A DNA stretch of 64,000 bases from Lottia gigantea. Its lineage: Eukaryota > Mollusca > Gastropoda > Lottiidae. Shown here piece by piece: positions 11,530 to 23,470 of the stretch. Every line of letters starts with the position of its first letter. Position 1 is the stretch's first letter. Location of the stretch: the NCBI RefSeq assembly GCF_000327385.1, contig NW_008710013.1, positions 1,120,824-1,184,823 on the forward strand. Direction: 5' to 3'. The translations under genes were made by a program, and so were the position numbers. The notes beneath the pieces were generated by a model. It was given only the letters and a program-made list of their open reading frames with translations. It had not been told where the DNA came from and did not search any database.

Positions 11530-14500
11530 CTATAATTCTGTATGTTTGTTAACTAGTTTGTTTACTCTATTTTCTAAATCAATGTGTATCTTTTTCACCT
11601 GAAATATAAATGAAAATTCCTTTTGGTTAAAAGTAAAAGGAGCAATACAACTGAAAGTAATCAATGAGATAAAAGTGCAACTACTAGAATAAGTTACTTG
11701 ATAAGAACTAAGATGGTGTTAAACCTTTCCATATATTCTGTTAAAATTCCTGCTGTGCTTTCACTTCTAACAGAGATGGAGATCACTACAGTAAATTCGA
11801 CATCGTCTAATTACATACATTAGTTATTTATGTTTTAACAAATATTTAATGAGAGTTGTTTCACATTTTTAAAGTTGACAAAATGACAATTGAACTTTTA
11901 ATGAACATTTACAAACCAATCTCCAAATTACCAATATACATTTGAACTTTTACAATTCTACAAATGTTCTTTCACAAATCAACATTATACATTTTGTCGT
12001 TTTGCAAGGAAATTAATATTGACATCAAAACAACTCCATACATGCGATGGTAAAAATCCACATAAATTATTAAAATTTACCTATTAACTGACAAATGTAA
12101 CAGAATGCGCAGAATACTAGTATACTGACCTTGCGTTTAAAATGTTTAGCTTTGTCTTCTAAATCTAAGTGTGTTTGTGGATAAACTCCATCTTTAACTT
12201 CCTCGTTAAGGGCAACTTTAGATAGCTCCACCTGATTCTGTATATATTCATGTTTTTCTATTCGATGTTCAAAATGTTTTAATTCCTCCTGTAAGCAATG
12301 AATCACAACACTGATGCAAAGATAATGAAGAAGATAAACTGTAAAATTCATCTCTCTTATCAGAAACACATTTTCTTAAAAAAAAAATCTGGAGATTTGC
12401 CTTGAAAAATCTGGAGATTGGGTGAAAAGTCGGAAATTTTTCCAAAGCACGTAAATTCGTGATTTGAAACTCCAAATTGATTGTTTTTTTCCTTTTTTTT
12501 TTCAAATAAGTCTTAAGCCTTGTAAATTAATTAAATTGATCATAGGCCTACATGACACAGTTAAAATTAAAAATCTATGTTTATGGATAATTCTGCTCAC
12601 TACAAAACATAGTTAAAATGATATCAAACTTACCTTAAAAGATTGCAACTCCTCCTCAGATAAATTTGTTTTCTTAATGAGAGCCCAAAGCTTATACACT
12701 CTAGAATCTTTAAATGATACATCTGGATTGGAATCTTTCATCATAGTCTCTAATTTCATATAACCTTCTTTAACAGCATGATTAATTTCCTTCATATTGG
12801 ACTTTTTATCTTTTAAAATAGCATATTTGGCTTCGTCATTCTTCTGTTCATGTATATCATTTTCTGAAAATGTAACGTTTTTACAACTAATAGGTGAGGA
12901 AGAACTTATAACTTTATAACTGTGATATTTGGTAATGTAGTTGATAAAAATGGTTAGTGTCCACTACAGTCTCGAACAATTTCAGTGAAAATTTTTTTTT
13001 TTATATCATTAAACAACAAAATCTCCACGCGTATTGTAGCATGTCGTATCGCGATACATCGATTCACCAATATATCTTGCCAGCACTATACCCTACATTG
13101 CCATAAATATCTGTTGGCAAATGGTATCAATACATAAATACAAAACCTGGTTTGGCAGTTCTTATAGAGAAGTATTAGTTCTTGTGAAAAGAATAATAAA
13201 TATTTTTACCATCAAAATAACTTTTTAAAGTATTTAATTCATCTATTTTCATTTGTTGATGTCTGAATTCTTCCCTTAGTTTATCTATCTCTTCATCTGA
13301 AAAACATAATACAACTTGTTAAAACAAAAACATATTTATTTAAATATTTAAATAATACTCTTCACAGTAGAAAGGGAAGTTGAAACCCTCTAGTAAAATA
13401 GCCCAGGAAAATCTGGAAATTCATCCAAAATGAATTGGAAATGTTTTTAATATTACTGATAATAAATTGTTCACGTATGTCTTCATCTTTTAATTATAAA
13501 AATATTGAAACTAACAAAAAATACAGAAGATCTATTATAACCAAACCAATACGCAACAAAAAAAATTTAAACAGTATGTTCTACCTGAAAAATCTGACAA
13601 TGATGCTCTTTTCCATATTTTATCTAATTTTTTATCGGTGAAAACTGGCCATTTTTTATCATTTTCAGGAATTTCATTAAACCATCCTGGATCCTCTAAG
13701 GAGAAAAAATCTTCTAAACCATATTTAAACACAATATCTGAAAAAAAAAGATCCAAATTTAATGCCTGTTGGAATTCGTTGAGAAAACACAATTTTCAAT
13801 TTGCGAACTATATTCAGGGATATATACATCTTAACACAGCAGGCTCAGATATAATGTGTGTCTATTGTCAGAGAAAAGTATAAAGTTCTTTTTAATTCTT
13901 TCCATTATTTGTAAGAGAATTGGAAAAGCAGCCACAAAATAGTAGCCTACTGTTTAGTCTTAAAATGAAAAAAAATATAAGCATTAGCACACAAAATAGA
14001 ATTTGCTTTTACAGAAGACAATATTGAGCAAGAATTTTGGCTTTTTGTTTTGTTTGAAATTTCTAGGAGTTTCCTTCAAATGTAACCTTACAAAAAAACG
14101 CAAAGACATTCTAAGACTATCTGTACTGTACTGTACGATGTTGAGGCTGATATTCCAATTCTCTTAAAAAATATATAAAAATCTCAAAAAACTTTTAGCT
14201 TTGCTCAGATATTAGGTGGGACTTTCTATACTTGATAATGATATGTTTTTAAGTTATTCAAAAATCATTAATTTCATTACTTCTAAATCTTGTCAAAACT
14301 TCTGCTTCATATAACCCATCTTTATCCATTTCATCTAACTTCATTTTCTTCAATTTTCCTTCCATTTTGTCATGAATCCTCAAATCTGCATAAAGATCTG
14401 CTATTTTAGGACCTTCAAGCCTCTGAAATTATAATCGACAATATCATATAATGCAAGAGCAAGATATAACCATTTATCAAAATTTATAATTTTCATTACC

Positions 14501-14846
14501 AAGAAGGCAAATAGCCAAAGTGCTGAGAGCAATGAATTTTGATGATTCTGTCCTTCAAGTACCTAATGACACTCGGCTTTCAGTATGCACATAATTATGA
14601 CAATTGGCATGATATACAATACAATGTTTAATATAAATAATGGATTGTAAACAATGTTTGGATAAAAAAAAAAAAGGATCCACCCACCTTTTTAGCCTTT
14701 TCCCAAAGTAAATTTACTTTCTTCATTCTAAATGGATTCTCCTCATTTTCATGCCAGTTATTGTTCAAATCTTTAGAATATTTATTGCCATACACATTTC
14801 TTGTGAAATATACAGCAAGAAAAGTGATAAAAAGGACGAATTGCAT
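11530..14846 (-). CDS. LRPAP1: LRPAP1 / receptor-associated protein (RAP), 7 coding exons, complete
   Basis: RAP is an ER chaperone that binds LDL-receptor family proteins and keeps ligands off them until they leave the ER. Exons are 14688-14846, 14281-14422, 13585-13737, 13210-13296, 12634-12863, 12130-12288 and 11530-11598. All have GT-AG borders and matching phases, giving 332 residues against 357 in human. Residues 1-20 (MQFVLFITFLAVYFTRNVYG) are a signal peptide. The domain 1 motif MKKVNLLWEKAKK, the middle domain KLDKIWKRASLSDFSG, and the C-terminal EELKHFEHRIEKHEYIQNQV (EELKHFEAKIEKH in human) follow in the family's order. The protein ends in HTEL, an ER-retention signal like HNEL of human RAP. 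The gene is head to head with FADD, about 0.8 kb apart. Confidence 0.95.
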
Positions 14847-15666
14847 TTTTCTGTTTATAACATTAATGGGGCGTAACTCCGATTAATTGTGCCCATGAAT
14901 ATTATCGGATCATGACTCTTGCATGAAGATATGTATATTATATCACGTAGCCTTCAAATATCTTTTATTTCCAACTAACATAACCTATCAAATAATCATA
15001 AATTGACCTGATCAATCTTTTCTTTTTCAAAACACGCAGTTAAAATGATTTTAGTAATTTTTCTAACTTGAAGAATCAGTCACTCTATGTGCCAAACTCG
15101 ATCCGATAAAACAGAAATCCAAAAATAGAAAAGGGGATTCCCTCTGAATTGACTGAAACTGGAAGTTCCTCATTCAACTGTCAGTTTGAGAACGTTATTC
15201 TGAGGTAGTATGAGTCTTTACATCTTAAAACCAACAAATTTATGGTCACCAACTTATATACCCCTACCCCCTTCATTAATGTGCCACCAAGTTGTTATTC
15301 ATATAATATAAAATGTTTAGTTTGTGACATGATGTTTCAACTCAAAATATTCATCACATTTCGTTCATTTTATCCTCAACTGTAACTGTGTAAGAACAGC
15401 TTTAACTATTCTATTGTTTTTGAAATGTAAAAACATGTTTTATATTCATTATTTCGATTGTTTGTTGTTGATAGTTAAGGTCGAAATATTGCAAAAAAAA
15501 AAAAAAAAAAGCTCCACAGTAGACCCTAGCCTATAATTTTCACCATGGATTTTAAATTTGTATTACCGTTTGTTATTATTATTAACTCAAGCATACATTT
15601 TACAATTCAATATTAATATAGATCTGTATCAATTTTTGCTTTTTGTCTTTATTATTTCAGAGTAAA
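14847..15666. promoter_or_regulatory. Shared upstream region of LRPAP1 (-) and FADD (+)
   Basis: These 820 bp separate the two start codons of a divergent pair, so both promoters must lie here or, for FADD, in an upstream leader exon. A strong acceptor (TCTTTATTATTTCAG) 6 bp before the FADD ATG shows that FADD has a 5' non-coding exon somewhere in this interval or beyond. No TATA box or specific factor site can be assigned with confidence. Confidence 0.5.
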
Positions 15667-16543
15667 ATGGATCAAAGAAATTCAAAATTCCGAGCAATGC
15701 TTGTTAAAATAAGTAATAAATTAGAGCCTCCAGAACTTAAGACCTTGATATATTATACTCAAATTAAACGAAAATTAGCAGAGACCATACAAAATGCGAC
15801 GGATCTGTTTAAAATACTAGAGGAAAGACAGGATTTAAAACCAAATGACTTGAGATATTTTAGACAGATAATAGTAGATACATTAGACACCCGAAAAGAT
15901 TTGTTAAAAATTATTGATGATTATGTGAGAGACAATGAAATTGGTGGAAGACCTGATACAGAGAGCTCAGATTATCTTGGAGGTCCACCTCAACATCATT
16001 ATTCAGGTACAGTGAGAAGAACACTGTCAGAAATTTAAAACCTCTATCTCTTTGTTAACATCAGATACCTAGAACAGTTTAAAGTTATGGGGAATGGTAT
16101 TTGAACAGGAAATCTGATTGTGCATGTAAAATACAAATGTTGCCAATTATACAAAAAACTCATAGCCAATATATATATTCTTAATAGCATCTTGTGTCGT
16201 GGGCTGTAAAATTCTAGACAAATTGCAATCTGAATTTTTGCTTCATTTGGTTGCCTGTGATTACATAATTTGATTTATAATTGCAGGCTTACAGGAAGAA
16301 AAAGATTTTTTAGCTAAAAATTATGGAAAAGGGTGGAAATTTTTTATAAGAAGGTTGAGTTTGTCAGAAGGTGATATAGAACATATCGAGGCAAAAAATA
16401 AAGGAAACCAAAAAGAAGCAATAAATGAGTGTATTCAGTTCTGGTTAAATCAACAGCAGGATAATGCTTCCAGAGAAAAAATTATTCGGGCATTGAAATT
16501 AGAGGAACGAAATGACCTTGTACGAAAATTGAATGATATATAA
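15667..16543 (+). CDS. FADD: FADD-like adaptor, death-effector plus death domain, 2 coding exons
   Basis: FADD links death receptors to caspase-8 type proteases. Exon 1 is 15667-16006 and exon 2 is 16287-16543, joined in phase 1 with GT-AG borders, giving 198 residues (human 208). Residues about 5-84 form a death-effector domain: FRAMLVKISNKLEPPELKTL, then ATDLFKILEERQDLKP, then RKDLLKIIDDYV. Residues about 115-197 form a death domain: FLAKNYGKGWKFFIRRLSLS, then IEHIEAKNKGNQKEAINECI, then IIRALKLEERNDLVRKL. DED followed by DD is the FADD architecture and separates it from CRADD (CARD-DD). An acceptor just before the ATG implies a leader exon. RPP21 follows on the same strand about 0.4 kb downstream. 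Confidence 0.92.
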
Positions 16544-16959
16544 TGATTCATTGTTATGTCAATTAACTGTAGTAATATATTTTTTTATGAAATGATTAGT
16601 AGAGGTTTTTGTCCCTAATTGAACTCTGTAAGTTTTAAACAGGAAATCTTTCATATGATCCAAATTTTTTACATCAAGCTACATTTCTCTTTCCCTTCCC
16701 AGGAGACTAGCTGTCGAAATCATTTGTTAGGAACTGTGGACTAATCTCCCGAAATCATCATTACTTCTGCTTTTTCTGTAAATAGATTTGGATAACGGAA
16801 GTGCTCTCAGTAGCTCGAACCTAGAATTGGTTGTGGTCTGAAATGCACGAGTTATTTTCCTTTAGAAAGCTCTTTTGATTTTAGGAAGTAAATATTGTAA
16901 AAAATGTATAAAGAAGACTCCTCAAGAATGGTTATATCAATCCGAACTGCTTAAAAATT

Positions 16960-19900
16960 ATGGGGAAAAAGAAGAGTTCAGTGGCTCATAAAGAGACCTA
17001 TCAAAGAATCAACTATCTGTACCAGGTATCTCGTATCTGTACTTCAAATGTCGAAAAGCTTTCCTCAGAATTCAATTTACAGTGGTGTAGCCTATTTTCA
17101 TGGATATAAGGATTCAACACTGAATTTCGTCAAAGTTAAAAAAACGAAAAAAAATTTTTTATGTCTTAGATGTTTTCTCAGATATTCTACAAAATAATTA
17201 AAATTGGTTTATTTCGATTTTCTTTATGAATCTTTCACTTTGACCCATATTTCATGAGCAACTAACTCGGCAACGGCGGCAGAATGTGTCACCTATTTTC
17301 GTGTACAATGTTTGATCTATAAATAAGTCTAGAAAAACACGTTGTATGGATACCAGGTGGTATAATTAACTTCTCTTAGTATTTATCTTTAATATCAATT
17401 CATTATAACTAGTGACAATTCCTCCAAAGAACCACGAGTTAAAAAAAAAATAGTGACACAATGTCATCAGTCAAAGGGCGCCACATTTTGTTTCACAACA
17501 CAACACGCTTCGACCTACCAAGAAATGTTTTGGAAAATGCAACATTTACCGATAAGTTTCGATTTTTTCATTATTTCTTTGATTTTGAAACAGATACATA
17601 TTGAAATTCAGTGGCATACATCACATAAAAAAAAAACAGGACATCATCAGTTTTTATGTTTCATAATCATGCATGGCTGATTCTGAATATTATACATTCT
17701 TGGATATAACCTCATTATTCGGAGTTATCTGGCTTTTTCATACCTATCAAAGATATATACCAATAATACATTACAGAACCTTTGGAAATGTAAAATGGCT
17801 ACCCTCAACGATATGACTTATAATTAAAAACAACTGATGATTAAGAATAAATTTATTGCATGAATACAATGACTTTGGATTAGACTTTCGTCAAACTTAA
17901 AAGATTATATACGCCCACTGGCAGCTTTGATTTTAAACAAAAATATTTGGCAGTACAGTAATCATTACCAGTATGAAATATTCAACCTTCAGTCATACAC
18001 TTCTTTTGAACTTTTTTGGGCGATACTGTATAATATTACCAAGTTTCATCAAAATCTGTTAAGAATTGGGCCTACTAGAGTGTTTACAGGTTAAAACTTG
18101 AACTATTTCTCAGAAAAAAGTCAATAACTCATAGTAAATATTTTTCGATTCTTCTAATTTTTGATAGGGCCCATCCTTGGTTGATAGTAAACACTTACAC
18201 AAAGTTGTGCCTTCTAGAGTGTTAACATGCTAAAAATTTAACACTTATTCAAGAACAAGGGCAATAACTCATACTTATCATTTTTCGATTTTCGGATTTT
18301 CAATAGAGTTCATAATTGGGTGATTACTTACACTCACACCAAGTTTCATCAAAATCTGTCAGGAATTGCACCTTCTAGAGTGATTACAAGCATTTCAAGA
18401 ACAAGGTCAATAACTCATAGTCATACTAAGTATTTTTCGATTTTTCTGATTTTTAGTAAGGTTCATCCTTGGGTGATTACAAACAATTTTATTTTATCAA
18501 AATCAGTCTAGAATTGTACCTTCTAGAGTGTTTACAAGCAATTGTAGACGGATAGACATGGGTGACAACAATATATGCTAAAATTCATCGAAACAACATA
18601 AGAATATGGCCCTTATTGTGTTCCATATATTTTTTCTGCTGGCATGGAACCTGCTAGTTTGTCACATATGACTTCGTTCACAGGAATACATTCTAGCAGA
18701 CGACAATTGAAATTCCAATAACAGCTGGGGGTTAGGCTACAAGGAAATTTGGTGACGTTCATTGGAAACTGGAATCCGCCATTTTGTACACCTTACAAAT
18801 AGATAATAATTTGACATTGCTTTGGAACAATCAGAAAAATTCTGCAGGTTGACATTGTTGAGATAACCCATGCTTATCAAAATATGCAAATGCGGAAGTC
18901 AGGTGAGGTTGCACAGGTAAATTATTAATCATTTCCGTTGAAATTAGGTTACTTGACTGTAATGAAAGCCTTGCATTAACATACCATCCAGGAAACTAGA
19001 AGCTACCTTTGACTCTATTTATTTGGTTAATTTTCTTATTTCAGGCTGCTTATTTAGTATTAACTACAGATTCTTCCAACCACAGTCTTTGTAGATTTTA
19101 TACGAAGACACTGAAGGCCATTGCAAGACGTCTAGTTCTAAGATTGTAAGTAATATCAAGAAAATAACTAGAGCCACTCGTGGCACAGAGTGGGACTTTG
19201 CTAATGTGGCAAATTGCAGGAGACTCTGAAAATATCAACCTTTTAGGTTAATTAGATCACGTGCCAGATTAGTCTAAAGTTACGCCATTTATCAGCTAAT
19301 AAAGTCAATGACCTTTGACCACGTAAAGAGGAAGGTCAACAAAGGTCAATGTCAAAAATTGAAATTATGGAAATTCTAAAACACGTTCCTTTTTTATAAC
19401 TATAAAGCTGAAACAACTGAGATTTTAACACGAACTGGCCAAATGGATGATGTAATTGTGTGCAAAGTCCCTTTTTGAAAAAACGTAAATATGCGAGTTA
19501 TGCCCCTACCCCAGATTTAAACCATTTGCAGTTTAACCCGGATGTGTCATGCCCACCTCAACTATTTTGTCATAGTTCTATTCATATTGAAAATGTCTAG
19601 TAGTGTTCCAAATTTCTAGCTCCTAGATCAAATAGGTCATAAGATATACACAAACTAAGCTCAAAGAGACAAAAATATTGTGAAAAACATTAAAATTTTA
19701 AAAATATATCGCAGGAAAGAGCATGAGATGCCCTTTAAGAATCCGAAAAAAATAACACTCGAGGTTAATTAGGTCACGTGCTAGAGCAGTCCAAACTTGC
19801 GAATTTTGCTGTTTTTAGACATTCGTAAAACCCGAAGTAGATATCGGATGCCAAATGTAAAAGCATCAAGTGATAGTCAAGGTCAATGGCCTTTGACCCA

Positions 19901-22900
19901 ATAAAGGTCAAGGTCATTAAAGGTCAAGGTCATGAGATATGAGCCTCCAAACTTCGAAAAAATTCAACCGGAAATTGCAAAAGAGCAAAAACGAAATTCA
20001 AAAATCGGCTTCCAAGCAATTTTGGGCAATCGATTGCAGTTAACAAATACATCAAAATTTCTCACATCCATCTCTACCCTAAGGCCCCATTTTGAGTTTT
20101 ACAAAAGTGTATCATATCAATATGGCGGCCAAAGTATGACTTCCGGTTGGGATTTTTTTTTCTTTGTTTTTTTGTCTTAAAAATGACTACTGATCAGCAT
20201 ACATTTTGTTGAGATATATCAATTACACCGGAAGCTATTCAACCGGAAGTTAAAGTAGTTTTCACGAGTAAGCCGGAAGTGATACAAAAATTTTGATTAA
20301 ACCATTTTTTTATTTTGGTGAGTTGTCTACACACATAAATTTTAAGATCAATTGGCAAATAAAGTCAAAAATTGCAAAATTTGACTGAAAAAAGTGTGCT
20401 ACGAATTTTCGAATTTCGAATTTTTTGTACTTCTATCTCTTCGGATATTTTTTGTAGATTCCAAAAATGAAAACCCGAAGAAAATCGACTGAAATTTGCG
20501 ACTTCTAGAGCCCATTTTGTATTTTTTGCACATGTTTCAACGTAGCAATTCCTGTTTTGTAAAAATGTTCCAATATACATTTAAGGCATACATGGTCAAA
20601 AAGTAAAGAATACCAGTTTTGGAGATTTGATGTAGCTGTCACAGTTGAAGCTGTGTGCTCTTTGTAAAATAGACCAAAATTCAGACAGGGAAAATTTCAG
20701 AAACAAAGAAATACTAGAACCACACGTGGCACAGAGTGGGACTTTGCAAATGTAGCAAAATGCAAAAGACCCTGAAAAAATCAACCTTCCACGATAATTA
20801 GATCAAGCGCAAGAACAGTCCAAAGTTGAGAAATTTTCATTTTTTAGAAGATTTTAATACCGGAAGTGGACGTCAGACCTCACAAATGAAAGTATCAGCA
20901 GATAGCCAAGGTCAATGACCTTTGATCTTGTAAAAGAGAAGGCCTAAAAAGGTAAAGATCAAGAGATATACGCCATTAAAATTTCAAATTGCTAACGACT
21001 ATAAAACCAGAAGTTGACTTAGGACAGCAAATATAAAAGTATAAATAGATAGCCAATGCCAATGACGTTTGATCCTACAAAGGTCAAGGTCAACAAAGGT
21101 CAAGGTCAAAAATTGAAAATTTTGAATTTCCAAAACCTGTTCCTTTTTTTGAACTATGAAGCGGAAACAACCAAAATTCTAAGACAAAGTGGCTCAAAAT
21201 ATGAGGTAATTGTGTAAAAAGTTCCATTTTGAACAAATGTATACTTTGCGAGTTATGCCCCTGGCCAAAAATGTCAATAATGAGTAATTTAACCCGGAAG
21301 TGCCACGCCCAACTCAATTTTTTTTGAATAAGTTAATCAATATTCAAAATGTTACGTTATGTTCCAAATGTCAAGTTCCTACATAATAGAGGTCAAAAGA
21401 TATAGGTCAACAAAGTCAACAAAGGTCAAAATCGAAAAATAAAAATATCCAAATGTTAAAACCCGTTCCTTTTTTAAAACTATAAAGCTGAAACAACTGA
21501 GCTGTTAATACATACTGGCCAAGAGGATGAGGTAATTGTGTGCAAAGTCTCTTTTTGAACAAACGCATCCTATGCGAGTTATGCCCCAACCCCAAAATGT
21601 AAACAATTAGTAATTCAACCCGGATGTGCCACGCCCACGTCAAAGTTTTTGTTGTGACTTTATCAAAATTAATAATAATAATAATGCCTAAATTTTCAAG
21701 TCTTTACATCCATTGGTTAACCAGATATACAATCATATATGTCAACAAAGGTCAAAATCTAAAATTAAAAATTTTGAAATTCTAAAACCCGTTCCCTTTT
21801 TCGAACTATACAGCCAAAACATCTGAGATTTTGATATAATTGGGCTAAAGTAATGAGGTAAGTGTGTGCAAAAGGATTTTCCAAAAAATTGTACTGTATA
21901 TATATTTTTTCCAGACCACAAAATGTAAACAAAATGAAAATTTAACCCGGATGTGCCACGCCCTCGTCAATTTTCTTTTTGATGGATACATTTATATGGG
22001 GTATGATTAATTATTGTCCAAATCTAAAGCCTCCAAACTTAAAAGATCATGAAATGTGCATTTATTAATGTCAATATATTCAAAAAATCGGGGGAAAGGT
22101 TTCCAAGATTGCAATATTTAAAAATTTAAAATTTTGCATTACAATACATTGTGATATATCGTTGGAAAGAGCTCATAAAGCCCATTCAGAATATGCAAAA
22201 ATGAACTCTCTAGGTTAATTAGGTCACCTGTAGGGGCAGTACAAAGTTGCGAATTTGGCTGTTTTCGGACAGCTATAAAACCGGAAGTAGATGTCGGAGG
22301 TCAAATTTCAAAGTATGATCTGATAGCCAAGGTCAATGACCTTTGACCTACTAAAGGTCAAGGTCACGAGATACAAGCCTTCAAAAATTGAAAAAAATTC
22401 GACCGGAAGTTGCAAAAAAGCAAAAGTCAAATTCAAAAATCCATTCGCAACATTTTAGTCGCCATCGACTAAAGTATACACCAACAAATTTGACCAATCC
22501 CATTCTCCCCCAAAGCCCCATTTTGAGTTTTATGGAAAAGTATCAAATCAAGATGGCGGCCGAAGTAATTTTTTCGGACTAAATTTTATTTTAAAAATCG
22601 GCCATAGAATTACGATTTATAACGATATACATAATTTCGTTGAAATATTTCAATCACACCGGAAGTTATTCAACCGGAAGTGAATCCATTTAATCCAAAT
22701 GCAAATTACAGTATATAATAGTTTCGTTTGTCTGTTCACACCCCTCTTTTAACAAAAGTAATTACAACACTTTCAAGTGTTCTTCCTAGATTAGTTGCCT
22801 GTCCTTGAGATTCTCTTAAACTACCACTGCTAATCATCAAAGCCGGATCTTTTATTGCAATTTGCATATTAGAATATTGTTTGAGCTTGTTTGCTCTTCT

Positions 22901-23470
22901 TTTCACTTTTCAGTCAGACCCTAAAAAAGGCAATTTCTTTTTTCAGACATCCGAATATAAAGAGAACTATTTGTAAGAACTGTTTTTTGTTATTGATACC
23001 TGGTGTAACAACTATCACCAGAATTAAGGGTAATGATAACTGTCAGTTTTAATGCATAGTAATTTCAATCACAGGAGCAAGGAGCAAATTCATCTTACAG
23101 TGTATTTGGCAAAAAAAAATGTTTGTTTATCTTACAGCTGTATCTTATGTTATCTTACATAAATCTGATTAAATCAATTACAAGAATTGGTCAATTAACA
23201 GATTATTGTAGTAGGAGGCTTTTATTAAAACGATTGATTTTACTGACCCTTGATTTTTTGTTTCTTTTGACATTTATCTATCAAACATTTGGATATTTAA
23301 ATGAAAATCACCAATTTGTGAAAGTGAATTATATTTGGTTTTCAGGGAAGAAAGATAAATACAGTGAAACTAAGTGTTTAGGATGTGGTTTTAAAATTCA
23401 TTATATGGCAAACCCTAATTATAAACCCTGGTTTGAAAATCCTGAGGCATGGATACCAACTGGATCATAG
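16960..23470 (+). CDS. RPP21: RNase P/MRP protein subunit RPP21, 4 exons, complete
   Basis: RPP21 (Rpr2/Snm1 family) is a zinc-ribbon subunit of nuclear RNase P, which trims tRNA 5' leaders. Exons are 16960-17025, 19045-19145, 22947-23029 and 23346-23470. Phases 0, 2 and 1 match at the three GT-AG junctions, giving 124 residues. The start MGKKKSSVAHKETYQRINYL and the run YTKTLKAIARRLVLRLHPNI followed by KRTICKNC match the family order (human FYCYTERTIAKRLVLRRDPSVKRTLCRGC). The four zinc ligands are CKNC in exon 3 and CLGC in exon 4. The protein lacks the long C-terminal tail of human RPP21. Introns 1 and 2 are almost entirely filled by repeats. Candidate polyadenylation signals AATAAA are at 24258 and 24311. 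Confidence 0.92.
17080..18959 (+). repeat. MITE A copy 3, split by a family B insertion, in RPP21 intron 1
   Basis: The outer parts, 17080 to about 17460 and about 18578-18959, match the intact copy at 37126-37940. The inverted ends (CAGTGGTGTAGCCTATTTTC, GGTTACTTGACTG) and TA borders are visible. The middle is foreign and belongs to family B, so MITE A inserted first. Confidence 0.8.
17899..18577 (+). repeat. Repeat family B copy 2, nested in MITE A
   Basis: It contains TATACGCCCACTGGCAGC near the start, several 'accaagtttcatcaaaatctgt' modules, and GACATGGGTGACAACAATAT at the end, as in other family B copies. Confidence 0.75.
19167..22690 (+). repeat. Repeat family C, two direct copies, rich in AGGTCA motifs
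   Basis: Two copies begin with CACTCGTGGCACAGAGTGGG (about 19176) and CACACGTGGCACAGAGTGGG (about 20721). They share modules such as 'aaccggaagt', 'ccaaggtcaatgacctttga', 'aacccgttcctttttt' and 'gtgccacgcccac'. The whole block fills RPP21 intron 2. A third copy lies inverted at 32570-33893. No transposase or reverse transcriptase is visible, so the class is unknown. AGGTCA half-sites occur many times as IR1, DR0 and DR4 pairs. Confidence 0.75.
22736..22910 (-). other. Unassigned antisense open frame in RPP21 intron 2
   Basis: The minus strand reads openly for about 57 codons, including YSNMQIAIKDPALMISSGSL and QGQATNLGRTLESVV, then stops. Composition looks more coding-like than the surroundings, but no strong splice acceptor precedes it in phase and I do not recognise the family. 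It could be a terminal exon, a pseudogene or chance. Confidence 0.25.

Noticed and set aside
16884-16994. Zinc-finger-like frame SKYCKKCIKKTPQEWLYQSELL as an exon
   Set aside because: It overlaps the RPP21 5' region in another frame; the frame MGKKKSSVAHKETYQRINYL joins RPP21 in phase and fits the family.
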